NCBI GenBank assembly: GCA_017616575.1
Contig: JAFZXW010000196.1
Location: forward strand, 1 to 5,581
From: Candidatus Methanomethylophilaceae archaeon
GTDB taxonomy: Archaea; Thermoplasmatota; Thermoplasmata; Methanomassiliicoccales; Methanomethylophilaceae
Reading direction: 5' to 3'
Length of the DNA stretch: 5,581 nt
In this document: piece by piece, positions 1 to 5,421 of the stretch
Numbering within the stretch: position 1 is the first letter of the stretch
How the letters are laid out: each line of letters starts with the position of its first letter
Made by a program: the position numbers and the translations under genes
Notes under the pieces: generated by a model
The model's input: only the letters and a program-made list of their open reading frames with translations
What the model was told of the DNA's origin: nothing
Databases searched by the model: none

Positions 1-253
1 CGTCGTTGTTAGCGTCGGCCAGGGGGTGGTCTTTCTCCCAGCCGGAGGTGCCTTTCAGCTTCACCAGCATGTCGACGTCCCTCTGGTCCAGATAGTCGTC
101 GTTGTTGGCGTTGCCCATTATCATAAGGCGGCCGCTCGAGTCGGAGGAACGGTATTCCTGGGTCCCCTCCTGGGTGAGCAGTATGGCCGCGGCCGCTATC
201 GCCACGATCGCGACGGCGACGACGCATGTGACGATTATGCCTGTCTTGTTCAT
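1..253 (-). CDS. Secreted/membrane-anchored protein with dockerin-like Ca-binding module, N-terminal part only
   Basis: The first 84 codons are present and the gene continues past base 1. Residues 1-4 are MNKT, followed by an uninterrupted hydrophobic stretch at about 5-26 (rich in I, V and A). This is a signal peptide or N-terminal anchor; no lipobox Cys is seen at its end. A polar linker (about 27-46) precedes an EF-hand-like loop at 48-59, NANNDDYLDQRD, with acidic or amide residues at loop positions 1, 3, 5, 9 and 12 as in dockerin type I repeats. A second loop begins at 80-84 (DANND) and is cut by the window edge. The start at 253 is favoured by GAAGTGAT 3 nt upstream; an in-frame ATG at 271 would add six residues but has a weaker site. 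It lies 84 nt after two FecCD-type permeases, so it may be the substrate-binding protein of that system. That role is inferred from position only, because no binding domain is visible here. Confidence 0.8.
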   Translation of the reverse strand, partial: MNKTGIIVTCVVAVAIVAIAAAAILLTQEGTQEYRSSDSSGRLMIMGNANNDDYLDQRDVDMLVKLKGTSGWEKDHPLADANND

Positions 254-256
254 TGT

Positions 257-264
257 ATCACTTC
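257..264 (-). promoter_or_regulatory. Ribosome binding site of the dockerin-like gene
   Basis: GAAGTGAT on the minus strand matches the archaeal GGAGGTGAT core with one mismatch over eight bases. It sits 3 nt before the ATG at 253, the same spacing seen for other starts in this window. It decides between the ATG at 253 and the in-frame ATG at 271. Confidence 0.6.
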
Positions 265-315
265 TTTTCATGCCCGCCTTCTCAGGTGGCTGACATGTCC
301 AACTAGGATTACGCG

Positions 316-323
316 TATTATAA
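316..323 (-). promoter_or_regulatory. Candidate TATA box for the dockerin-like gene
   Basis: TTATAATA on the minus strand lies in the 84-nt gap after the second system B permease. An archaeal TATA box centred here would place transcription start near 293 and give a leader of about 40 nt that includes the ribosome binding site. No T-run terminator is seen between the permease stop and this box, so read-through from the transporter operon is also possible. The box sits in a short AT-rich patch, so the call is moderate. Confidence 0.4.
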
Positions 324-337
324 CGTTGTTGTTTTCT

Positions 338-1390
338 TCAGACCCATTGGGAGCGCCTGCGGCGTATGAGCAGGGCGAAGAACAGCGGGCAGCCGACCAG
401 AGTGGTTATGACTCCGACGGGGAGCGACCCGAGCACCCTGGCCGCGTCGTTGGCAGCCAGCAGCATGGCGGCGCCGACGAGCCCGGAGGCGGGGATGAGG
501 AAGGCCTGCTTAGAGCCCACGAACGCCCTGGATATGTGCGGCGCGATCAGGCCGATGAACCCTATCGTCCCTGTGAAGCTCACTATGGCGGCTATCATCA
601 CAGACACCGCGAGGGACGCGTACACCCTCAGCCTGAAGGGGTCCACCCCGACAGTGTGGGAGAGGTCGTCCCCGGACGTCAGGATGTCTATCTTCGGGGT
701 GCAGACGATGAGGAACGCGGTGCAGACGGCGGTCGGGACGGCCATGGTGGGGAGGTTGTCCCAGTACCCGATGCCGATGTTCCCGAGGTTCCAGGAGTAG
801 ACCGCGCTCATCTGCGTGGGGTCGGCGTAGAGCATCATCAGCGACGTGGACGCGGAGAAGAAGTACATCACCCCGATTCCGCAGAGGATCATCATCGTGT
901 CGGTCATCCTTCTCGCAATGGAAAGGGTAAGTATGACGGCCATCGGGACCAAGGAGAGGAGGAAGGCGTTCGTCACGACCGAGGCGTCCCCAGTCAGCCC
1001 CGGGATCAGCGATATCCCCATCACAAGGGACAGCACGGCCCCCAGGGAGGCCCCGGAGGACACCCCCATGGTGTACGGGTCGGCCAGAGGGTTCCTCATC
1101 ACCGCCTGCATCACGGACCCGCATACGCCCAGGGCGAACCCGGTTATCACCGCCATTATGCTCGAGGTCAGGCGCACGTCCCAGACGACGAAGTCCGTCC
1201 GGTCTCCTGAAGGGTTCCCCATGAGGTGGGAGACGATTATCCTGAACACGTCAGCGGCGGAGACCTCGTACGCGCCGAGGGCTGGCGACGCCACGAGCAT
1301 GATTGCAAGAATGGCAGCCATGGCGGATATGAACGCGACCTTCCTCCTGCGGAGGGAAAGGGATCTTTTGAGAAAGGCGTCCCAGGTCAA
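338..1390 (-). CDS. FecCD-family ABC importer permease (system B, second permease)
   Basis: Membrane-spanning subunit of a type II ABC importer for iron-siderophore, heme or corrinoid. At 350 aa it is the usual family length, and about ten hydrophobic segments are visible. Family motifs are NPLADP at 100-105 followed by GVSSGASLG, then GFIGLIAPHISR at about 277-288, and LPVGVITTLVG near the C terminus. The start is taken as TTG at 1390: GGAGGGAT lies 3 nt upstream, the codon overlaps the TGA of the previous gene by 4 nt, and the next ATG would remove the first membrane helix. The frame stays open upstream to 2305, but that part is an R/H-rich shadow of the preceding permease. Oddities: the usual RLPR motif reads RLTS (73-76), and the stretch before the last helix is three residues shorter than in the other two permeases and lacks the Glu before L/I/Y-P-V/I-G. 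It probably pairs with the permease at 1387-2460. The substrate cannot be read from the sequence. Confidence 0.93.
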   Translation of the reverse strand: MTWDAFLKRSLSLRRRKVAFISAMAAILAIMLVASPALGAYEVSAADVFRIIVSHLMGNPSGDRTDFVVWDVRLTSSIMAVITGFALGVCGSVMQAVMRNPLADPYTMGVSSGASLGAVLSLVMGISLIPGLTGDASVVTNAFLLSLVPMAVILTLSIARRMTDTMMILCGIGVMYFFSASTSLMMLYADPTQMSAVYSWNLGNIGIGYWDNLPTMAVPTAVCTAFLIVCTPKIDILTSGDDLSHTVGVDPFRLRVYASLAVSVMIAAIVSFTGTIGFIGLIAPHISRAFVGSKQAFLIPASGLVGAAMLLAANDAARVLGSLPVGVITTLVGCPLFFALLIRRRRSQWV

Positions 1391-2460
1391 TAGATCCCTC
1401 CGTATCCTCTTTTCCTGACTACGACGAACAGGAAAAGCGGCCCGCCGATGAACATGAGGATGATCCCGACCGGGATCTCGTACGGGTAGACCACCAGCCT
1501 GGCGATGGTGTCGGTGACCAGGAGCAGGGCGGACCCGAACGCCATGGACGCGGGGATGACGTACTTGTTGTCGGAGCCGATGGCCATCCTGACGATGTGG
1601 GGGGCCACCAGGCCCACGAACCCCAGGATCCCGGTGAAGCTGATTATCGAGGCAACCATGACAGACATCGCTAGCAGGAGGACGGTCCTGAAGTTGTCCA
1701 CGTCCAGCCCCATGCTGCGGGCCTGGTCGTCCCCCATCATCATGACGTTCAGCTTCCCTGACATCGCGAGCATGGCGATGCATCCGACCACCGACACGAT
1801 GCCGGGGACAAGGAGGTCGCTCCAGACGACGTTGTCCAGGGACCCGATGGTCCAGAGGTAGGCGGCGGAGAGCGTCTCGCCCTCCTGGTGCACCAGGATC
1901 AGCGTGTTCACCGCCCCGAACATGTACGACATTATCGTCCCCATCAGGATGAGCGTCGCCGGCGAGGTGCTGACCACCCTCGACACCAGTATGACGACGA
2001 ACGCAGGTATCAGCGCTACAAGGAACGACATCCCCACGATCCCGTACATGGACGGCCCGGTGAACGCGAAGCCCATCACGATCGCGATGATGGCTCCTAG
2101 GCATGCCCCGGAGGACATCCCTGTGGTGTAAGGGTCCGCCAAGGGGTTGGACATTATGCTCTGCATCACGGCCCCGCAGACCGCGAGAGACGAGCCGGCT
2201 ATGATGGCTAGGACGGTCCTCGGAAGCCTCATCTGGCATACGACGAAGTCGTCCCAGTACTCCGGCGTGGCGTATTCGTACTTCGCGCCAGTCAGATGCT
2301 CCCATATTATCCGGTAGACGTCCAAGACGCCGATGGGCCTCCCGTCCACCAGGCAGGAAATTCCGGCGGCTATCGCGAGTATCGCCAACGCCGCTATTAT
2401 GAAAATCAGCTTATGGCGCACGTACCTGAGGTATCCGTCGGCGAAGTCCTGGTCAGGCAT
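1387..2460 (-). CDS. FecCD-family ABC importer permease (system B, first permease)
   Basis: Membrane permease of a FecCD/BtuC-type importer, 357 aa. A short cytoplasmic N terminus (about 1-17) precedes the first helix (about 18-37). The family signature is intact: RLPR at 78-81, a Gly-rich helix ending in VMQ, NPLADP at 105-110, then GMSSGACLG. GFVGLVAPHIVR is at about 280-291, and YEIPVGI with GGPLF is near the C terminus. The ATG at 2460 is preferred; it overlaps the ATPase stop by 8 nt and has a modest GGTG upstream. An in-frame ATG at 2505 would add 15 polar residues, has no visible ribosome binding site and would deepen the overlap to 53 nt. This copy is the more canonical of the two tandem permeases. 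One ATPase gene serving two different permeases suggests a heterodimeric channel like FecC/FecD or FepD/FepG. The alternative is that each permease forms its own homodimer. Confidence 0.93.
   Translation of the reverse strand: MPDQDFADGYLRYVRHKLIFIIAALAILAIAAGISCLVDGRPIGVLDVYRIIWEHLTGAKYEYATPEYWDDFVVCQMRLPRTVLAIIAGSSLAVCGAVMQSIMSNPLADPYTTGMSSGACLGAIIAIVMGFAFTGPSMYGIVGMSFLVALIPAFVVILVSRVVSTSPATLILMGTIMSYMFGAVNTLILVHQEGETLSAAYLWTIGSLDNVVWSDLLVPGIVSVVGCIAMLAMSGKLNVMMMGDDQARSMGLDVDNFRTVLLLAMSVMVASIISFTGILGFVGLVAPHIVRMAIGSDNKYVIPASMAFGSALLLVTDTIARLVVYPYEIPVGIILMFIGGPLFLFVVVRKRGYGGIY
1394..1401 (-). promoter_or_regulatory. Ribosome binding site deciding a TTG start
   Basis: GGAGGGAT on the minus strand lies 3 nt before TTG at 1390, inside the last codons of the upstream permease. 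It differs from GGAGGTGAT by one missing base. It is the main reason to choose the non-ATG start of the 338-1390 gene. Confidence 0.65.
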
Positions 2461-3232
2461 GTCGTCGCACCGGCCCGTTGAGCATGACGTAAGGCCTTCC
2501 GCCATGGTCGGCGACGTCGGCGTCGACCTCGTACACCGCGCGGATGTTCTCGGGGGTGAGGACCTCCCAGGGGGAGCCGGCGGTGAACACCTCCCCTTTG
2601 CAGAGCAGGACCATCCGGTCGGAGTATTTCGCGGCTATGTTCAGCTCGTGGCTCACCATCACCACGGACAGCCCGTCTGCGCGGGAGAGGTCTCTCAGGA
2701 GCCCGGCCACCTCCATCTGGTGCTTGATGTCGAGGTTGGCGGTAGGCTCGTCCAGCAGGAGGACCTTAGGGTCCTGGACCAGGCCTCTGGCTATCATGAC
2801 CTTCTGGCGCTGCCCGGCGGAGAGCTCCGCGAAGGGGCGGAAGGCCAGGTCTTCGATGTCCAGCTCTTCGAGGATCTTGTGGGCAGCCTTAAGGTCGTCC
2901 TTGGCCGATCCGATCCTGCTGTAAGGGTGGCGGCCCATGATCACCATGTCTATGACGCTGAGGGGGAAGTTGGACGCCGGCGAGTAAGGGACGTACCCCA
3001 TGATCCTGGCCAGCTCCTTCAGGCTGAATTCTGAAACGTCCCTCCCGTCCACCATGACGGAGCCTTCGGAAGGGGCGAGGAGCCTGTTCAGGCAATGCAG
3101 GAAAGTCGACTTCCCGACACCGTTGGGGCCTATGATGGAGACTACCTCTCCCTCTCCGAACCTGAGGGACACGGACTCCAGGACCTTCTTGTCCTTGTAG
3201 GAGAAGGACATGCCCTCGGTCTCGACCTGCAT
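2453..3232 (-). CDS. ABC importer ATP-binding protein, FecE/BtuD type (system B)
   Basis: Cytoplasmic ATPase that powers the two permeases encoded next to it; 259 aa, normal for the family. Visible motifs: aromatic A-loop Tyr12, Walker A GPNGVGKST at 35-43, signature LSAGQ at 137-141, Walker B VLLLDE at 157-162, D-loop NLD at 166-168 and H-loop His195. The position where the family has the Q-loop glutamine (YVPQ) reads YVPY, with Tyr83; I rechecked this against the nucleotides (GTC CCT TAC). The segment FPLSVIDMVIMGRHPY just after it is typical of FecCD-partner ATPases. It is the first gene of its unit and begins at ATG 3232 with no Shine-Dalgarno. A TATA box about 25 nt upstream points to a leaderless mRNA. 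Met8, with GAGG just upstream, is a possible internal start but would remove the first beta strand. Its last 8 nt overlap the permease start. Confidence 0.94.
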   Translation of the reverse strand: MQVETEGMSFSYKDKKVLESVSLRFGEGEVVSIIGPNGVGKSTFLHCLNRLLAPSEGSVMVDGRDVSEFSLKELARIMGYVPYSPASNFPLSVIDMVIMGRHPYSRIGSAKDDLKAAHKILEELDIEDLAFRPFAELSAGQRQKVMIARGLVQDPKVLLLDEPTANLDIKHQMEVAGLLRDLSRADGLSVVMVSHELNIAAKYSDRMVLLCKGEVFTAGSPWEVLTPENIRAVYEVDADVADHGGRPYVMLNGPVRRHA

Positions 3233-3236
3233 GGTG

Positions 3237-3255
3237 ATTGGATGCGTTATCCAAT
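3237..3255. promoter_or_regulatory. Perfect 7-5-7 inverted repeat, candidate repressor operator
   Basis: ATTGGAT and ATCCAAT face each other across a 5-nt spacer, a perfect 19-bp dyad. It touches the downstream edge of the TATA box and ends 5 bp before the ATG, so a bound protein would block polymerase or TFB/TBP. Length and position fit a dimeric metal- or ligand-sensing repressor, for example of the DtxR type that controls iron uptake in archaea. No regulator gene is in the window and the sequence does not clearly match a consensus I know. Confidence 0.5.
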
Positions 3256-3261
3256 ATAAAA
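3254..3261 (-). promoter_or_regulatory. TATA box of the system B operon, leaderless promoter
   Basis: TTTTATAT on the minus strand is close to the archaeal TATA consensus. Its centre lies about 25 nt upstream of the A of the ATG at 3232. Archaeal transcription usually starts about 26 nt after the TATA centre, so start and initiation codon would coincide. The absence of a Shine-Dalgarno before this ATG agrees with that. No clear purine-rich BRE is seen just upstream. Confidence 0.6.
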
Positions 3262-3334
3262 CGATGGACAGGTTCCTCGTGAATGGCGTTCGCCGTTAGA
3301 TGCAGTGTCGAAACATAGCGGTGTTTAGGCAGCA

Positions 3335-3499
3335 TCGGACATCGGTTGAAAGTTGAAGGTCGTTGCCTATAGGTTCTTTGATGCGTTTTACAGACTATGG
3401 TGTTTTACAGCCAGGTTTTTGTCTAATCAGCTGGAAATCAGGATAGGATGATGAATCAATTCGGAGCGTTTGAAAGTTAAGACTATAGTGAGTTTTGAT
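3335..3499 (+). repeat. Imperfect direct repeat pair (3335-3382, 3461-3499)
   Basis: Read on the plus strand, four blocks occur in the same order in both copies: TCGGA, TTGAAAGTT, CTATAG and TTTGAT. In the first copy they start at 3335, 3346, 3367 and 3377; in the second at 3461, 3470, 3483 and 3494. Gaps between blocks differ by a few bases, mostly between the second and third. This may be an old duplication or a pair of protein-binding regions. Confidence 0.4.
3385..3410 (-). repeat. Two CTGTAAAAC direct repeats, 17 nt apart
   Basis: The 9-mer CTGTAAAAC occurs at 3402-3410 and 3385-3393 on the minus strand. The start-to-start spacing is 17 nt, less than two helical turns. Both copies are followed by a similar tail (ACCAT and GCATC). 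Short AT-rich repeats of this size can arise by chance. Confidence 0.3.
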
Positions 3500-3500
3500 A

Positions 3501-3516
3501 TGATTGTCGATAATCA
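3501..3516. promoter_or_regulatory. 16-bp quasi-palindrome, possible protein-binding site
   Basis: TGATTATCGACAATCA on the minus strand pairs 7 of 8 positions around a TCGA centre. It loosely recalls metal-regulator boxes with TGATnAT/ATnATCA half-sites. It is far (about 270 nt) from the only start codon downstream, and no nearby promoter was identified. Confidence 0.25.
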
Positions 3517-3550
3517 ACCGTTTATCTGAATCGGAACCGCCTCGAAAATC

Positions 3551-3593
3551 AAAAAAGGGGAGGATGGCCGGCGAGCGTCCGCCAGCCTTCCTC
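3551..3593 (-). terminator. Stem-loop plus T6 terminator after the system A operon
   Basis: On the minus strand a stem starts 5 nt after the ATPase stop codon. Fourteen positions pair (3580-3593 with 3560-3573) with one A-A mismatch and one G-T wobble, around a 6-nt loop GACGCT. A short CCC spacer and TTTTTT follow, then GATTTTC. It separates the two transporter units. Archaeal termination relies mainly on the T-run, so the strong stem may also protect the mRNA 3' end. Confidence 0.75.
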
Positions 3594-3598
3594 TTTGT

Positions 3599-4363
3599 TC
3601 AGGTTTCCAAAGGTCCAAGGACGATGAAGTGTTCGTCGCCGTCCTCGTCCTTCATCATGGTGGAGCGGACGCGGTAGACGTCTCTCAGCATCTTCTGGGT
3701 GAAGACCTCCTTGGGCGACCCCTCGCTGTATATGTGGTGGTCGTTGACGATCACCAGGTTGTCGGAGTACTTGTAGGCCACATCGAGGTGGTGGAGCGTC
3801 ATGAGGGTGGTGCACCCACGTTCCTTGGTAATCCGGCTCATGAAGCTTATCAGGTTGTACTGGTGGAACAGGTCCAACGCGCTGGTAGGCTCGTCTAGAA
3901 TGATCACAGACGGGTTTTTGACAAGGGCCTGCGCTATGAACACGAGCTGCCTCTGGCCTCCGCTGAGCTCTCCGATCTTGCGGTCTGCGAACTGCCTTAT
4001 CTCGAGCAGGTCCAGGACCTTGTAAACCTCCTCTATGTCCTCGTCGGACACATAGAACCCCAAGGATTGGATCATCCCGAGGAGGACGATCTCGAATACG
4101 TTGAGGTCGACGTCCAGATCGGTGTTCTGCTCCATGTAGCTCAGGAATTCGAAGAGATCCTTGCGTTCGAATTCCTTTCCGTCGAATTTGACTTCCCCAT
4201 CATGCTTGAAAAGATTCGCCACGCATTTCAGCAGAGTGGTCTTCCCTGCACCGTTAGGTCCTATGATGGTCGTTATCTCTCCCGGACGCGCGGTGAAGGA
4301 CAGGTCCTCCAGGATCCTGGCATCCCCGTAGCAGAAAGACAGGTTGTCCACCGTCACGATCAT
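3599..4363 (-). CDS. ABC importer ATP-binding protein, FecE/BtuD type (system A)
   Basis: Cytoplasmic ATPase that drives the permease encoded just upstream; 254 aa, normal length. All motifs are present: A-loop Tyr12, Walker A GPNGAGKTT at 35-43, Q-loop Gln79 (YMEQN), signature LSGGQ at 133-137, Walker B VIILDE at 153-158, D-loop SALD at 161-164 and H-loop His191. The start is ATG at 4363, overlapping the permease TGA by 4 nt (ATGA), which suggests translational coupling. GGTGA at 4368-4372 is a suitable ribosome binding site. The frame is open further upstream to 4792, but that part is a shadow of the permease. It differs clearly from the system B ATPase in the Q-loop and after it, so the two are separate paralogues rather than a recent copy. 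It is the last gene of its unit, directly followed by a terminator. Confidence 0.95.
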   Translation of the reverse strand: MIVTVDNLSFCYGDARILEDLSFTARPGEITTIIGPNGAGKTTLLKCVANLFKHDGEVKFDGKEFERKDLFEFLSYMEQNTDLDVDLNVFEIVLLGMIQSLGFYVSDEDIEEVYKVLDLLEIRQFADRKIGELSGGQRQLVFIAQALVKNPSVIILDEPTSALDLFHQYNLISFMSRITKERGCTTLMTLHHLDVAYKYSDNLVIVNDHHIYSEGSPKEVFTQKMLRDVYRVRSTMMKDEDGDEHFIVLGPLET

Positions 4364-5412
4364 GTCTTCACCGTCTTTTTCTTCATCAGCAGGTAGAAGA
4401 AGAACGGCACGCCCACGATTGACGTGAAAATGCCGATCGGGTACTCCCTGCCGGAGGTGATAGTACCACAAAGGATGTCGGCCAGCACCAGGATGATGGC
4501 CCCGCACACGCAGGACATCGGGAGAAGGTACCTCTGGTCCTCTCCCAGTATCATGCGCGCTACATGGGGCCCCACTATGCCGATGAACCCTATGCATCCT
4601 ACGAAGGCGACGCAGGTCGAGGTCATCAAGGCCACCAGGACGAACATCCACTTCCGCATCCCCTGGGTGTCTATGCCGAGGGCTTCGGCCCTTCTGTCCC
4701 CTAGCCTCATGGCCGTGAGGGCCCAGCATTTCCTGTAAATCAGGATGAACGCTATCACGAAGAGCGCGAAGATCATGGCGACCTCGTTCCATTCTATGCC
4801 GTTGAGGCTTCCGAACGTCCAGAACACTATCCCCGACAGGGCGTCAGGGGATGCCAGGTACTGCATCAGGGATTGCAAGGCCTGGAACAGGAACACGAGG
4901 CCTATTCCGGCCAGCACCATGACGTCCGCGGAGAATCCCTTCGCCTTCGCGACGACGAATATCCCGCCGGTCGCCAGCATGGCGAATATGAACGCGCCCG
5001 CGGGGACCATGTACGTCCCCAGGATCGACAGTCCCCCGAGTCCGACGACCATCGTCAGGGAGGCTCCGAACCCGGCCCCGGCGGATATGCCGAGGGTGTA
5101 CGGGCTGGCAAGGGGATTGTTCAGCAGGGTCTGCATGATCGCTCCTGCCAGCCCGAAGGCGGCCCCGCATACTATGCCGGCTATGACTGTCGGCATCTGG
5201 AGGTCCCATAGTATGACGTGCATGACGCTGGTGCCGCCCGGGTGGATGAATTCCTCGAAGAGGACCGACGGGCTGATGTAGGGTATGCTGAAGAACAGGT
5301 CGATGAAGAACACGGTCGCCGCAATCAGTATGCCCGCGGCTATCATCAGATACTTGCGGTGGGCGTAATGCCCGTATTGGAAGCCGTTGCCGTCGTCCTT
5401 TTTCTCGGACAT
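4360..5412 (-). CDS. FecCD-family ABC importer permease (system A)
   Basis: Membrane permease of an iron-chelate or corrinoid importer, 350 aa, with about ten hydrophobic segments. The polar N terminus (1-20) is rich in Lys, Asp and His. Family motifs: NNPLASP at 98-104 followed by GISAGAGFG, GFIGIVGPHVAR at about 275-286, LADILCG, REYPIGI and VGVPFF near the C terminus; the end is Lys-rich. The usual RLPR before the signature helix reads LQMPT (71-75), so both arginines are absent. The ATG at 5412 is preferred over GTG at 5418, because GAGGTGA (5415-5421) serves the ATG and overlaps the GTG. It follows the substrate-binding protein gene by 7 nt and overlaps the ATPase gene by 4 nt. As the only permease in this unit it should act as a homodimer, as BtuC does. 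Confidence 0.94.
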   Translation of the reverse strand: MSEKKDDGNGFQYGHYAHRKYLMIAAGILIAATVFFIDLFFSIPYISPSVLFEEFIHPGGTSVMHVILWDLQMPTVIAGIVCGAAFGLAGAIMQTLLNNPLASPYTLGISAGAGFGASLTMVVGLGGLSILGTYMVPAGAFIFAMLATGGIFVVAKAKGFSADVMVLAGIGLVFLFQALQSLMQYLASPDALSGIVFWTFGSLNGIEWNEVAMIFALFVIAFILIYRKCWALTAMRLGDRRAEALGIDTQGMRKWMFVLVALMTSTCVAFVGCIGFIGIVGPHVARMILGEDQRYLLPMSCVCGAIILVLADILCGTITSGREYPIGIFTSIVGVPFFFYLLMKKKTVKT

Positions 5413-5414
5413 GT

Positions 5415-5421
5415 TCACCTC
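5415..5421 (-). promoter_or_regulatory. Ribosome binding site of the system A permease
   Basis: GAGGTGA on the minus strand overlaps the TGA stop of the substrate-binding protein gene and lies 2 nt before ATG 5412. Because it covers the alternative GTG at 5418, it argues for the ATG start. Confidence 0.6.

Larger units (their letters stand above)
3262..3550. other. AT-richer intergenic spacer with repeats, no gene seen
   Basis: No open frame with a credible start and family-like translation was found on either strand, and base composition is clearly more AT-rich than in the genes. It holds an imperfect direct repeat (3335-3382 and 3461-3499), a 17-nt-spaced repeat of CTGTAAAAC (3385-3410) and a quasi-palindrome (3501-3516). 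It may be regulatory DNA, a small RNA locus or decayed sequence; the window alone does not decide. Confidence 0.6.

Noticed and set aside
272..290. Possible small hairpin in the leader of the dockerin-like gene
   Set aside because: Only five or six pairs with a mismatch can form (GCC-CCT against AGG-GG); too weak to call a regulatory structure.
292..299. GACATGTC palindrome near the predicted start of the dockerin-like transcript
   Set aside because: A perfect 8-mer that does not extend further; common by chance and not similar to the system B dyad.
26..1210. Long plus-strand open frame of 394 codons
   Set aside because: Its translation is low-complexity (G, H, R, E, Q) and is the antisense shadow of the permease codons in GC-rich DNA; both ends overlap credible minus-strand genes.
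1391..2305. Upstream in-frame extension of the second permease giving a 655-residue protein
   Set aside because: The extra 305 residues are rich in R, H, G and D, match no fold, and lie antiphase over the well-conserved first permease; a ribosome binding site supports the start at 1390.
2889..3335. Minus-strand frame beginning in the spacer and running into the system B ATPase
   Set aside because: Apart from the first 35 or so residues it is an out-of-frame reading of the ATPase gene, with no ribosome binding site or recognisable domain.
3425..3441. AATCAG repeated twice within 17 bases
   Set aside because: A six-base repeat in AT-rich DNA is expected by chance.
3233..3550. Cobalamin or other riboswitch ahead of system B
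   Set aside because: No recognisable conserved core was found, and the probable leaderless start at 3232 leaves no room for a leader structure.
4364..4792. Upstream extension of the system A ATPase frame
   Set aside because: It overlaps the permease in another frame, gives shadow-like composition, and the ATG at 4363 has an ATGA overlap and GGTGA site that match the family N terminus.
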